From contig NZ_CP165782.1 in assembly GCF_000513895.2 (NCBI RefSeq), positions 1,426,001-1,490,000 of the forward strand: DNA of 64,000 nucleotides, written 5' to 3'. The notes under the pieces are model-generated. The model saw only the letters and a program-made list of their open reading frames with translations, made no database searches and was not told where the DNA came from. The stretch is from Ensifer sp. WSM1721. Lineage in GTDB: Bacteria > Pseudomonadota > Alphaproteobacteria > Rhizobiales > Rhizobiaceae. The position numbers and the translations under genes were made by a program. Positions 38,383 through 46,825 of the stretch are shown piece after piece. Position 1 is the first letter of the stretch, and each line of letters starts with the position of its first letter.

Positions 38383-38676
38383 ATGGCAAAAGCAGAGAAA
38401 AAAAGGCATTTCGGCATCGATCCGCAGACGCATGAGATCGTGCTCGGCAAGTGGCGGATCAAATTGCCCGACTCGCCGGTCTTGCGCATGCTGGTCGGCT
38501 CGCTGCTCATCGTCGGCGGCGTGCTCGGCTTCCTGCCGGTGCTTGGCTTCTGGATGATCCCGATGGGCCTGCTCGTGCTGTCGCACGATATTCCGATCGT
38601 CCGCCGCTGGCGTCGTAAACTCGCCGTTTGGTGGGCGCGCCGGCGAGGCACGCAGAATTCGTCGGGGGGATCCTGA
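38383..38676 (+). CDS. Small membrane protein, PGPGW-like
   Basis: A 97-residue protein with one long or two closely spaced hydrophobic helices (VLRMLVGSLLIVGGVLGFLPVLGFWMIPMGLLVLS) between charged ends (MAKAEKKRHFG and RRWRRKLAVWWARRR). The layout resembles the PGPGW family of small inner-membrane proteins of unknown function, although the PGPGW motif itself is replaced by LPVLGFWMI. The start is supported by GAGG upstream. Confidence 0.75.
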   Translation: MAKAEKKRHFGIDPQTHEIVLGKWRIKLPDSPVLRMLVGSLLIVGGVLGFLPVLGFWMIPMGLLVLSHDIPIVRRWRRKLAVWWARRRGTQNSSGGS

Positions 38677-38705
38677 CGAGGTAGGCAAGGCGAGGGGTGG
38701 GCCAA

Positions 38706-38799
38706 GTCCAATCGGACGCGCAAATGTCGCTGTAGCACTTTGAATTGCTGCGTGATTTTGTTCCTAAATCGATTTCAATTTAAGGATTCGTGCAGTAAC
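38706..38799 (+). repeat. Palindromic intergenic repeat, copy 1 (RIME-like)
   Basis: About 94 bp with the pattern GTCC-AATC-GGAC, CGCTGTAGCAC, TTTGAATTGCTGC, then an imperfect palindrome ending ATTTAAGGA...GCAG. It is closely related to copies at 39071-39174, 40167-40266 (opposite strand) and, in its first half, 61648-61691. It lies 30 bp downstream of the small membrane protein gene. Confidence 0.75.
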
Positions 38800-38905
38800 A
38801 GCTTGGTGGTGTCCGTTAAGGCATAATTTACCACGGGGAACCGCAGCGAAACTCTTCCCGGCTTCCTGCCCTGTTTTGTGCACATTCGGCGCATCAAGAT
38901 GCGGG

Positions 38906-39049
38906 ATGGATAAAGCAGGCCTCGCATTTCTGGCGCTTATATTCGTGCTCATCGCTCTCGTGGTGAGCATCCTAGCTGTCGATCGACCAGCGATGGAGGC
39001 GCCGCAGAATAGGCCCGCACTCGTTCCCGCCAACTCGGCTTACCCGTGA
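38906..39049 (+). CDS. Very small single-helix membrane protein
   Basis: A 47-residue open frame starting MDKAGLAFLALIFVLIALVV, with one strong transmembrane helix and a Pro/Ala-rich tail. It sits between two repeat copies. There is no good ribosome binding site, so expression is uncertain. Its layout resembles the 59-residue membrane protein at 39634. Confidence 0.4.
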   Translation: MDKAGLAFLALIFVLIALVVSILAVDRPAMEAPQNRPALVPANSAYP

Positions 39050-39070
39050 ACGGGGACGACCATTCGCCCT

Positions 39071-39174
39071 GCAGCGCCGCGCGTCTTTCAGCCGCGCAAA
39101 GGTCGCTGTAGCCGTTTGAATTTGCTGCATGTCTTTTTCCTTGAAGCGAGGTCGATTTAAGGAGAGATGCAGTA
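39071..39174 (+). repeat. Palindromic intergenic repeat, copy 2 (RIME-like)
   Basis: Same order of elements as copy 1: GCAGCGCCGCGCGTC...CGCGCAAAGGTCGCTGTAGC, TTTGAATTTGCTGCATG, then TCGATTTAAGGAGAGATGCAG. The first half can form the same long stem as the 61648 copy. The rest of the 39050-39351 gap shows nothing else. Confidence 0.75.
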
Positions 39175-39351
39175 GAACAACGAGGTCTCCAAGCGAGTGG
39201 CTGAGACGGCTGCCGGCATGCCGCCGACCTTACCGAAGCGAAAGCAAGCGGTTATTCGGAATAAAAAAGACCCTATTCAGAATGAACCCTCTTGCGGTTT
39301 CCGGGCAATCATTCTAAATCCGCGCCACGACTTGGGAATTCAAGTCAGAGA

Positions 39352-39425
39352 GGCCTCGTGGCGGAGTGGTGACGCAGAGGACTGCAAATCCTTGTACCCC
39401 GGTTCAATTCCGGGCGAGGCCTCCA
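39352..39425 (+). tRNA. tRNA-Cys (anticodon GCA)
   Basis: A 74-nt tRNA including CCA. Acceptor GGCCTCG pairs with CGAGGCC, the discriminator is T as usual for Cys, the anticodon loop is CTGCAAA with GCA, and the T-loop is TTCAATT. Confidence 0.97.
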
Positions 39426-39633
39426 TTGCCACACGTAAATACCTGATTGGGCTGGCAATAATTTCGCCTGAATTCCACCGTCTACCACACTCGCGGGCGT
39501 GGCATTTGCTCCCGTCTCGTCCGTTGGACCTTTGCTCAAGGCCAATAGCTGGTTGCCTATTCCATTCCAGTCGATCCTGGCCACCCGCAAGCCTTGCGTG
39601 ATCGCTATTGACCGGCCTGACGACCTGCAAAGA

Positions 39634-39813
39634 TCAGCGCACTTGTGTTTGCGCGGCCGGCAGATAGACCTTGGAGGTGACGCTCTCTCCCCCGGTCAAA
39701 GAGGCCCCGACCAATAGATAGGCCGATATTGCGAGGACTGAGAGCAACAGAATGCTTACTGGCAGCCCCGCTGAGGCGTGATGTTCCGGTCCTCGGTAAT
39801 TTCTTCCAGTCAT
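39634..39813 (-). CDS. Small single-helix membrane protein behind an EcfG-type promoter
   Basis: A 59-residue protein (MTGRNYRGPEHHASAGLP) with one transmembrane helix (VSILLLSVLAISAYLLVGASL) and a short polar C-terminal tail. I place the start at the ATG 30 bases after a perfect-consensus EcfG promoter. A longer reading would run through that promoter. It is probably a general-stress membrane peptide. No family is recognised. Confidence 0.7.
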   Translation of the reverse strand: MTGRNYRGPEHHASAGLPVSILLLSVLAISAYLLVGASLTGGESVTSKVYLPAAQTQVR

Positions 39814-39842
39814 GATGACGAACTCCACTCTATACAAACGAA

Positions 39843-39867
39843 AACGACCCATCGATGCAGCGGTTCC
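39843..39867 (-). promoter_or_regulatory. EcfG/RpoE2-type promoter, full consensus
   Basis: On the minus strand GGAAC, 16 bases, CGTT: an exact match to the alphaproteobacterial general-stress sigma factor consensus, with a leader of about 20-25 bases to the ATG of the 59-residue gene. Confidence 0.75.
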
Positions 39868-39976
39868 TGCAACGATGGTTGGACCCGGTAACAAAGTTTG
39901 AGGTGTCGTAACGAGCTGGCATTATACCATGCTGGCCGGTGCACTGGCGGGTGGTGGGGAGTTATCCATTGCACAT

Positions 39977-39991
39977 GTTCACGGCCTGTTC
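39977..39991. promoter_or_regulatory. Second SOS-box-like site (no obvious gene)
   Basis: GTTC, seven bases, GTTC, identical in form to the lexA box about 1.1 kb away. It lies in a 520-bp gap (39814-40333) with no convincing gene downstream. About two such matches are expected by chance in 64 kb, so support is weak. Confidence 0.3.
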
Positions 39992-40166
39992 GTAGCTATT
40001 TCAGGCAAACTCGCCGAGCAGCTGCGCTGAGCTCATCATTCATGCGGCGTCGAGAGGCTTCAGCCTCAAAAGCCGGATCCCGCCACCTGGCAATGCAGTT
40101 GGCATCAGTGGTCTGGAATGAAACCAGGAAGATCCCTAAGCGGTGGTTGCTGACCGCGCAGGAGAT

Positions 40167-40266
40167 TACTGCATGTTTCCTTTAATCGCGCTCGATTAGG
40201 GGCAAAAACATGCAGAAATTCAAAGCGCTACAGCATTCTTTGTGCGTCTGAAGAGACGCATGGCGC
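40167..40266 (-). repeat. Palindromic intergenic repeat, copy 3 (RIME-like)
   Basis: Inverted relative to copies 1 and 2. The hairpin CTGCATGTTT...AAACATGCAG (40170-40215) is followed by CAAAGCGCTACAGC and a second perfect stem, TGCGTCT-GAAG-AGACGCA. It lies 3' of lexA and could act as a transcript end structure. Confidence 0.75.
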
Positions 40267-40333
40267 CGTTGGCGTGGCAGTCGACTTTGAGAAATAGCGA
40301 GTGTCCAGCGAGCGCTGAGCCCTCCGATGCACG

Positions 40334-41053
40334 CTAATGATAACGCCGCATGAGGCCGATGAGCTTACCCTGGATCTTGACCCGGTCGGGCCCGAAGATA
40401 CGCGTTTCGTAGGCTGGGTTCGCCGCTTCGAGCGCGATCGATGCACCCTTTCGACGGAACCGCTTCAGTGTCGCTTCCTCATCGTCGATCAGGGCGACCA
40501 CGATATCTCCCGGATTGGCCGTGCTTGTGTTTCTGATGATGACCGTATCGCCGTCGAGGATGCCGGCCTCGATCATCGAATCGCCCTTGATCTCCAGCGC
40601 ATAATGTTCGCCGTTGCCGATCATTTCCATCGGTACCGAAATGTCGTGCGTATTGTTCTGGATTGCCGAAATCGGCACGCCCGCGGCAATTCGGCCCATT
40701 ACGGGAACAGTGACCGACGCGGTCTCTGCCGGCGGCGCCGGCTTCGGCACGATGGTCGGCGCCGCGGGTGGCTTGCCCCGGCTTCCCTCGATTACGCTCG
40801 GCGAAAAACCACGCCGTACCTGCGCGGCGCCAGTATAGGCTTCCGGCAGCTTGATGACCTCCAGGGCGCGGGCGCGATTGGGTAGCCGGCGAATGAACCC
40901 GCGTTCCTCGAGTGCGGTAATCAAGCGATGGATGCCCGACTTCGACGCGAGGTCCAGCGCGTCCTTCATTTCATCGAAGGACGGCGGGACCCCGGACTCC
41001 TTCATTCGCTCGTGAATGAACAGAAGCAATTCCTGTTGCTTGCGGGTCAGCAT
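40334..41053 (-). CDS. lexA: LexA repressor
   Basis: The SOS response repressor, 239 residues. The winged helix [20 protein letters not shown]...[12 protein letters not shown] is at the N terminus. An alphaproteobacterial linker rich in Pro follows ([17 protein letters not shown]). The S24 protease domain has the Ala-Gly self-cleavage site [11 protein letters not shown] near residue 125, the catalytic Ser in [15 protein letters not shown], and Lys in EEATLKRF. The upstream direct-repeat SOS box indicates autoregulation. Confidence 0.97.
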   Translation of the reverse strand: MLTRKQQELLLFIHERMKESGVPPSFDEMKDALDLASKSGIHRLITALEERGFIRRLPNRARALEVIKLPEAYTGAAQVRRGFSPSVIEGSRGKPPAAPTIVPKPAPPAETASVTVPVMGRIAAGVPISAIQNNTHDISVPMEMIGNGEHYALEIKGDSMIEAGILDGDTVIIRNTSTANPGDIVVALIDDEEATLKRFRRKGASIALEAANPAYETRIFGPDRVKIQGKLIGLMRRYH

Positions 41054-41101
41054 GGCGCGTCACTCCAGAATCGCGAAACAAATCAAGAACAGAAACTATC
41101 T

Positions 41102-41116
41102 GTTCCATATGTGTTC
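41102..41116 (-). promoter_or_regulatory. LexA (SOS) box upstream of lexA
   Basis: GTTC-CATATGT-GTTC, the direct repeat GTTC-N7-GTTC recognised by LexA in alphaproteobacteria, about 50 bases before the lexA ATG. An additional inverted GAACAG...CTGTTC overlaps it on the lexA side. Confidence 0.85.
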
Positions 41117-41288
41117 CGCAAGTGCCTAAAATTCCGTGAATTTCGCCGACAGTTAAAGCGCCAAAACCGGCTCGAAAGCGCGCGGCAATGTATCGGTAAA
41201 AGAATGCCTGAAACTTCCGAGGGCGGGGCTGCCCGTCCCCTTGCTTTTTTCTTGGGCGTGGTTCGCGCACGAGAGTCCCCGCGCGGCG

Positions 41289-41453
41289 CTAGTAAGCGAG
41301 ACGCAGGCCGCCCGGGCTCAAGACGTCGAAATCAGGCTCCGGATAGGGGCCATACCACTGGGTGTAAGTCGTGTTGGTCGAGCCGGTGCTTGCGCATCCC
41401 GAAAGTGTGGAAAGCGCGATTGCCGCGGCTGCAATCAGGAATTTAAGAGGCAT
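41289..41453 (-). CDS. Small lipoprotein (54 residues)
   Basis: MPLKFLIAAAAIALSTLSGC is a textbook lipoprotein signal with lipobox LSGC (Cys20), followed by a Ser/Thr/Asn linker and YTQWYGPYPEPDFDV. GGAGAG precedes the ATG. It resembles small rhizobial outer-membrane lipoproteins of unknown role. It lies between lexA and the tRNA-Ala gene. Confidence 0.75.
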   Translation of the reverse strand: MPLKFLIAAAAIALSTLSGCASTGSTNTTYTQWYGPYPEPDFDVLSPGGLRLAY

Positions 41454-41620
41454 GGTGCTCTCCACTCGCGGGAGTTGCCAAGACCCTCGAACGGGGTCAG
41501 ACTAAGACTTTCTCTCAAAACAGGTTTTTTGGCAAGCACAACCCTAACGACAGGACGCCGACCGCACCTTATAGTATCGGCGATCCGTCACGCATGTCTC
41601 CGGGCTGGACAAATGTTGAA

Positions 41621-41696
41621 GTGGTGGAGTCGAAGGGAGTCGAACCCTCGACCTCCGCAGTGCGATTGCGGCGCTCTCCCAACTGAGCTACGACCC
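41621..41696 (-). tRNA. tRNA-Ala (anticodon CGC)
   Basis: A 76-nt tRNA including CCA. Acceptor GGGGTCG pairs with CGACTCC (one G-U), anticodon stem CCGCA/TGCGG closes loop ATCGCAC with CGC, and the T-loop is TTCGACT. Confidence 0.96.
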
Positions 41697-41897
41697 CAGC
41701 CACACCAGTGTATAAGCGGTTTCGAGCGTACGCACCAGTCCCTTCGCGCAGGTCCCGGCGTCACTATTTGCGGGTCTGGGCGAGCCTCGATAGCGGCCTT
41801 CGATGAAATCGCGGGTCAGCGTTACATGCGCGCAATAGGACTATGCTTCGGAGACAAGCTCATGCCTATGCCTCCGGCTAGGCTGAAAGAGAACTGC

Positions 41898-41987
41898 TGG
41901 CGGATGGGGTGGGATTCGAACCCACGGTAGGCTTTCACCTACGCCGGTTTTCAAGACCGGTGCCTTAAACCGCTCGGCCACCCATCC
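41898..41987 (-). tRNA. tRNA-Ser (anticodon TGA)
   Basis: A 90-nt class II tRNA including CCA. Acceptor GGATGGG pairs with CCCATCC, the anticodon loop is CTTGAAA with TGA, the long variable arm is GTAGGTGAAAGCCTAC, and the T-loop is TTCGAAT. Confidence 0.97.
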
Positions 41988-42269
41988 GGGCAGCGCGTTA
42001 TTGCGCGAAGCGCGAAGCGTTGCAAGATTTAAGCTGCACGATTTGCGAATTTCCCAATTCCGCAACGGGTGACAAACTCCGCTCGCGCGAACCTCTCTTT
42101 ACCAATGGTAAACCATAACGGGCGAATTCCGACGCGTCTTCGCTCTCTGGTTCGCAATTTTGCCTTGTTGTTGTCATGATTGTTCGACTGTCCCGTTTCG
42201 GGACGCGAACTGTCCGCGGGGGCTTTGAGCGGATTGTTCTTGAGGCTTGCCAATGATCTTGTGGGACAA

Positions 42270-43310
42270 ATGACATCGAATAAGAGTGCGGCATATCTCG
42301 TGAGGGGAATACGTCTCGCTGCGATTCCGTTGCTTTGCGCGGTGCTGACGGCTTGCGGATCGACGCCGAGCGTCAAGAAGAGCAAGACTCGGAGCAAGGA
42401 ATATTTCGCCGAGTCCGTTTACGGCGTCAAAGCCAGTCCGCGCGTTGCCACCGGGCGCAACATCCCGAAAGGCGGCGGCCGTTATCAGGTGGGCAAGGCC
42501 TATCAGGTCAAGGGCAAATGGTATCAGCCGAAAGAGGATTTCGGCTACAACAGGAGCGGCATGGCGTCCTGGTACGGCTCCGCCTTCCATGGCCGCCTTA
42601 CGGCGAACGGAGAGGTCTACGACAAGTATCATCTGTCGGCCGCGCACCCGACCTTCCCGCTGCCGAGCTATGCGCGCGTGACCAATCTTGAGAACGGTAC
42701 GTCGGTGATCGTGCGCGTCAACGATCGCGGTCCTTATGAATACGGGCGGATCATCGATGTCTCCTCGAAGACTGCCGAACTCCTGGACATAAAGCGTAAG
42801 GGCAGCGCCAAGGTTCGCGTGCAATATGTGGGCCGCGCGCCGCTCGAGGGCAACGATATGCCCTATCTCATGGCGTCTTACGTGAAGAAGGGTGACCGCA
42901 GCCCGAGCATCATGCCGGAGGGGCAGATCGCCACGGGCGTCATGGTCGCCTCGAACGAGCCGCTGCGCAATCAGGTTCCGGATCTCGGCGCCGTTCCCAT
43001 CCCGCAGAAATCGATGCTTGATACGGGTGTGCCGGTCACTGCACTTGCCGAGCCGGCCCCCGGCTTTCCGACACCTGGTTCGCTTGGCGAGTTCGCGATC
43101 CTGCCGGAAATCGGGCCGGTACCGACTGCGCGTCCGCACTTGGTCCCGCTGCCGGACGGCAACATGGCTTATGCCGCCGCTTACGTCGAAGTCCGCGTCA
43201 GCGACCGGGCCTCGCCGTTCGAGGCAATCATGGTCGAACGCAATCCCCTGACGCCCGATTCCATTCTCGCTTATGCCAAGCGTCAGCACAGGGGTCCTTC
43301 CGCGCCATAA
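42270..43310 (+). CDS. rlpA: RlpA-family septal ring lytic transglycosylase / lipoprotein
   Basis: A 346-residue outer-membrane lipoprotein. The signal MTSNKSAAYLVRGIRLAAIPLLCAVLTAC ends in a lipobox (LTAC), which supports this start over an ATG 90 bases upstream. The double-psi beta-barrel RlpA domain is clear at about residues 95-185 (GMASWYGSAFHGRLTANGEVYDKYHLSAAHPTFPLPSYARVTN; VRVNDRGPYEYGRIIDVS, with the catalytic-type Asp-Arg-Gly-Pro). No SPOR repeat is obvious in the Pro-rich C-terminal half. A D,D-carboxypeptidase homologue follows 57 bp later. Confidence 0.9.
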   Translation: MTSNKSAAYLVRGIRLAAIPLLCAVLTACGSTPSVKKSKTRSKEYFAESVYGVKASPRVATGRNIPKGGGRYQVGKAYQVKGKWYQPKEDFGYNRSGMASWYGSAFHGRLTANGEVYDKYHLSAAHPTFPLPSYARVTNLENGTSVIVRVNDRGPYEYGRIIDVSSKTAELLDIKRKGSAKVRVQYVGRAPLEGNDMPYLMASYVKKGDRSPSIMPEGQIATGVMVASNEPLRNQVPDLGAVPIPQKSMLDTGVPVTALAEPAPGFPTPGSLGEFAILPEIGPVPTARPHLVPLPDGNMAYAAAYVEVRVSDRASPFEAIMVERNPLTPDSILAYAKRQHRGPSAP

Positions 43311-43367
43311 CACCGGTTGAAGAGGGGTGACGGCGCTGCTATGCCCATGAGGAAACCGGAGTTTCTC

Positions 43368-44522
43368 ATGCGCATAAAGTGGCTTGCGGTCGTGGGCTTG
43401 CTCGCGGTCATCTTCTCGGGGGAGGCGGTCGCGCAGGCGCCCGCATTCGACACAAAGGCGAAGCAGATCTATCTCGTCGATGCCGAAACCGGGACGGTGC
43501 TTTTCTCGCGTGGTGAGAACGAACCGGTGCCGCCTGCCTCGCTGGCCAAGCTCCTGGCGATGGAGGTGGTCTTCGAAGCGCTCGACAAGGGCGAGCTGAC
43601 GCCGGACACGAGTTTCGAAGTTTCCGAACATGCCTGGCGGACCGGCGGTGCCCCTTCCGGCACTGCCACCATGTTCGCCGCAATCAAATCGAGGATCCGC
43701 GTTGCCGATCTCATCCAGGGCGCAGTCGTGCAGCTGGCGAATGACGCATGCATCATCCTGGCTGAAGGGATGGCCGGCAGCGAGGCGGCCTTTGCGGAGC
43801 GCATGACAGCGCGGGCGCGCGAACTCGGCATGCAGGTTGCAAGCTTCAGGAATGCCACTGGTCTGCCGGACCCGGGAAACAGGATCACCATGCGCGAAGT
43901 GGTCGCACTGGAGCGGCATCTTTTCGAAGCGCACCGTGACTACTATCGGCTCTATTCGCAACCGGAATTCGAGTGGAACAAGATCCTTCAGCGCAACAAA
44001 AATCCGCTGATCGCCGCCAATGTGGGCGTCGACGGGCTGGCGACGGGATTTGCGGAGGGCTTCGGCTTCTCGGTCGCAGCATCGATGCAGCGTGGCGGCC
44101 GCCGGGTGTTTTTGGCGATGAGTGGGCTCGAGAGCGATAAGGAAAGGACCGAGGAGAGCCGCAGGGTACTCGATTGGGCAATGACCGCATTCGAAAAGCG
44201 CCGCATCTTTGCTGATGGCGAAACGATTGGAGAGGCAAGCGTCTATGGCGGAGCGGCCGCCCGCGTCGCGCTCGCCGCCGACGGGCCCGTCGACGTGCTG
44301 CTGCCTGTGAACAACCCCGAGCGGCTGACGGCCCGGATCGTCTACAAGTGGCCGCTGACTGCACCCGTGGCCGCCGGGCAACAGGTGGGAATCGTCAAGC
44401 TCTGGAACGGCGAGAAGCTGCTGCGAGAGGTACCCGTGAGGACCATTAAGGCGGTGGAGAAGGGGACGCTCACCAGCCGCGCGCTCGACGCCCTGCAGGA
44501 GCTTCTCTTCTTCTGGCTCTGA
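43368..44522 (+). CDS. D-alanyl-D-alanine carboxypeptidase homologue with altered active site
   Basis: A 384-residue periplasmic protein of the PBP5/DacA family. A signal peptide ends near EAVAQAPAF. SxxK is present (PASLAKLL, about residue 49). The second motif SxN reads LAN (VQLANDACIILAEG), and the KTG motif reads ATG (VDGLATGFAEGFGFSV). The C-terminal PBP5 domain is present (LPVNNPERLTARIVYKWPLTAPV). Two of three motifs are therefore altered, so activity is in doubt. The start is at the ATG with GGAG seven bases upstream, and an ATG at 43341 is possible. It lies between rlpA and tmk. Confidence 0.88.
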   Translation: MRIKWLAVVGLLAVIFSGEAVAQAPAFDTKAKQIYLVDAETGTVLFSRGENEPVPPASLAKLLAMEVVFEALDKGELTPDTSFEVSEHAWRTGGAPSGTATMFAAIKSRIRVADLIQGAVVQLANDACIILAEGMAGSEAAFAERMTARARELGMQVASFRNATGLPDPGNRITMREVVALERHLFEAHRDYYRLYSQPEFEWNKILQRNKNPLIAANVGVDGLATGFAEGFGFSVAASMQRGGRRVFLAMSGLESDKERTEESRRVLDWAMTAFEKRRIFADGETIGEASVYGGAAARVALAADGPVDVLLPVNNPERLTARIVYKWPLTAPVAAGQQVGIVKLWNGEKLLREVPVRTIKAVEKGTLTSRALDALQELLFFWL

Positions 44523-44614
44523 GAAATACGCGCTGGGGCAGTTGCCTCCAACGAACAAACTTGAGCCAACAGAATTGTTTCCATTAACCGGGAAAGGCTC
44601 TAAACAGAGCCGAT

Positions 44615-45319
44615 ATGCACGCCGATCTGGAACGAAATGTGTCGCCGACAAAGGGTTTGTTCGTAACATTCGAGGGAGGGGAAGGGGCCGGAAAATCGAC
44701 CCAGATGCGCCTCCTCGCCGAGGCGCTCAGCGCGCGCGGCTACCACGTGCTTACCACACGTGAACCCGGTGGCTCGGTGGGGGCCGAGGCGGTGCGCCAC
44801 GTGCTTCTCTCCGGAGCGGCCGAGCCCTTTGGCGTTCGCATGGAGGCGATACTTTTCGCCGCCGCGCGCAGCGATCATGTGGAGGAGGTGATTCGCCCAG
44901 CGCTTAAGGAGGGCACGATCGTCCTTTGCGATCGTTTCATGGATTCCTCGCGCGTCTATCAGGGGATCACCGGCAATCTGGAGCCCGCTTTCGTCGAAAC
45001 CCTGGAGCGCGTGGCCGTCAACGGCGTGATTCCCCATCGCACGATCATCTTCGATCTGCCCGCCGCCGTCGGCCTCGAGCGCGCGCGCCGCCGCGCCGCC
45101 AACGACAGCCCCGACCGCTTCGAGAAGGAGCAATTGGAGACCCACGAGAAGCGGCGCGAGGCCTTTCTGGATATCGCCGAGGCCGATTCGGAACGTTGCC
45201 GCGTGGTCGACGCAACGCGGCCCCCGGACGTCATCGCCGCCGAAGTGCTGAGCCTCGTCGAGGCGTTGTTGCCCCGCGAGGGCAGGGCCCAACCGTCGAA
45301 CGCGGAAGCAGCGCCATGA
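44615..45319 (+). CDS. tmk: Thymidylate kinase
   Basis: Phosphorylates dTMP to dTDP. The 234 residues have the P-loop [19 protein letters not shown] near residue 16, [12 protein letters not shown] near 110, and the lid region [20 protein letters not shown]. The stop overlaps the holB start (ATGA), as in many bacteria. A C-terminal extension of about 15 residues is not conserved. Confidence 0.95.
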   Translation: MHADLERNVSPTKGLFVTFEGGEGAGKSTQMRLLAEALSARGYHVLTTREPGGSVGAEAVRHVLLSGAAEPFGVRMEAILFAAARSDHVEEVIRPALKEGTIVLCDRFMDSSRVYQGITGNLEPAFVETLERVAVNGVIPHRTIIFDLPAAVGLERARRRAANDSPDRFEKEQLETHEKRREAFLDIAEADSERCRVVDATRPPDVIAAEVLSLVEALLPREGRAQPSNAEAAP

Positions 45320-46347
45320 CGATTGAACGTCCAGATGTGCTGGAGGGAGCGATCGCTCCAGCGGAAAACAGCAAGCTCTTCGGTCATAAGGAAGCGGAAG
45401 CCTTTCTCGCTCAGAGCTATAGGTCCGGCAAGGGCCATCACGCGATCCTCATCGAAGGTCCGGAGGGCATCGGCAAGGCGACGCTCGCCTTCAGGTTCGC
45501 GAATCATATCTTGCGCCATCCGGAGCCTGCGGAGGCGCCCGACAGTCTTGGCGATCCGGACCCGGCTTCGATCGTCACGCGGCAGATTGCCTCCGGCGCA
45601 TCGCACAACCTGCTGCATCTGTCACGGCCGGTGGACGAGAAGACGGGCCGGCCGAAGGGCGCGATCACGGTCGACGAGGTGCGTCGAGCCGGCAAGTTCT
45701 TTGGTCAGACCTCGGGTAGCGGGAACTGGCGCATCGTGATCATCGACCCGGCGGACGATCTCAACCGTAACGCCGCCAACGCGATTTTGAAGATACTGGA
45801 GGAGCCGCCGCGCCGTTCGCTATTCCTGGTCCTGACCCATGCGCCCGGAAAGCTCCTGCCGACGATCCGGTCGCGCTGCCTGCCTTTGCGGTTGAAGCCA
45901 CTGGAAGCGGGAGCTATGCGCCAGGCGCTTGCGCATCTCGGCTTCGACGTCGCTGGGGCAAATGCGGAGCGGATCCTTGCCGCTGCCGATGGCAGTGTCT
46001 CTGAGGCCCTGAAGCTGATCAATTATGGCGGATTGGATATTGCCGAGGCCTTCGAGGATATCCTCAAGGGGCAGGGGCCGTCCGTCCGCAAGAGCATGCA
46101 CAAGCTTGCCGATATTCTTTCGGCGAAGGACAGCGAAACGATCTTCGACTTTTTCTCATCTCTGCTGACAGGCCGCGTCATGCAGTCGGCGCGGGAGGCT
46201 GCGCATGCGGGCGATATCGACAGGGCGGAGCGCCTTGCCAAACTTTCGAGCAACTTCGCCGAACGCCTGGCCTTGAGCGATGCCTACAATCTGGACCGCA
46301 AGCAGACGATCCTGTCCCTGATGGACGATTTGAAGGACGCTCTATAG
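45316..46347 (+). CDS. holB: DNA polymerase III subunit delta'
   Basis: A clamp-loader subunit, 343 residues, of the AAA+ type. The N-terminal [37 protein letters not shown] has a P-loop-like segment. [44 protein letters not shown] and [14 protein letters not shown] follow, all typical of delta'. The start is the ATG overlapping the tmk stop, so frames reaching further upstream lie inside tmk. Its last bases overlap the convergent mazG-like gene. Confidence 0.93.
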   Translation: MTIERPDVLEGAIAPAENSKLFGHKEAEAFLAQSYRSGKGHHAILIEGPEGIGKATLAFRFANHILRHPEPAEAPDSLGDPDPASIVTRQIASGASHNLLHLSRPVDEKTGRPKGAITVDEVRRAGKFFGQTSGSGNWRIVIIDPADDLNRNAANAILKILEEPPRRSLFLVLTHAPGKLLPTIRSRCLPLRLKPLEAGAMRQALAHLGFDVAGANAERILAAADGSVSEALKLINYGGLDIAEAFEDILKGQGPSVRKSMHKLADILSAKDSETIFDFFSSLLTGRVMQSAREAAHAGDIDRAERLAKLSSNFAERLALSDAYNLDRKQTILSLMDDLKDAL

Positions 46348-46647
46348 ATCTGGCGCAAACTTCCACTTTCGCTCGATCGCCGCCGCGAGGTCGATATCGT
46401 TATGGTGCGCAAAGAGCAGGATGTGGCCGAGGAGGTCGGCCGCTTCGTCGGCGAGTGATCGGCGCAGTTCCTCTGGCGAGATCGCGCGACTGCGTCCGCG
46501 ACCGCTCGCTTTGTTCCACACTTGCGTCAATTCACCCAATTCTTCCTGCAGCTTCAGGATATACCAGTCCGGGTCGCGCGTGATGGCGTGTTCGGTCGCA
46601 TAGGCGGCGGAGGCCTCCTCGAATTGTCGCTTGAGTTCATCCAGCAA
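46342..46647 (-). CDS. MazG-like nucleotide pyrophosphohydrolase
   Basis: A 101-residue all-alpha NTP pyrophosphohydrolase. The metal-binding residues are seen as [10 protein letters not shown] (EExxE) and [13 protein letters not shown] (ExxD type). Such single-domain proteins clean up damaged or non-canonical dNTPs. The gene ends 6 bp inside the end of holB on the opposite strand. Confidence 0.85.
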   Translation of the reverse strand: MLDELKRQFEEASAAYATEHAITRDPDWYILKLQEELGELTQVWNKASGRGRSRAISPEELRRSLADEAADLLGHILLFAHHNDIDLAAAIERKWKFAPDL

Positions 46648-46825
46648 GGCGCTCCCCTTTGTTTGTTTCTGTTTTGTTCCTGTTCGTTGCTTCTGTCAAC
46701 GGGTTTGCCTGCTCAGCGGTATGACCTTGGTCACGAGGGCTTTTTCTTGCCCCGGCGGTTCCCTACCTCAAGGCTATGCGCTAATAGCACGCATAGTTTC
46801 CGATCCGAGATATATCGAAGCCGCT

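Noticed and set aside
39340..39630. Minus-strand frame overlapping tRNA-Cys
   Set aside because: Runs through the tRNA, with no ribosome binding site and no family.
40042..40185. 47-codon frame after the second SOS-like box
   Set aside because: Its end lies inside repeat copy 3, it has poor start context, and it shows no recognisable features.
42174..44669. 831-codon open frame on the minus strand
   Set aside because: Entirely antisense to rlpA and the dac homologue. It is high-GC shadow coding with no domain signature.
46631..46825. N-terminal extension of metG
   Set aside because: Cys/Phe-rich, overlaps the mazG-like gene start, and the true MetRS N terminus begins at 46826.
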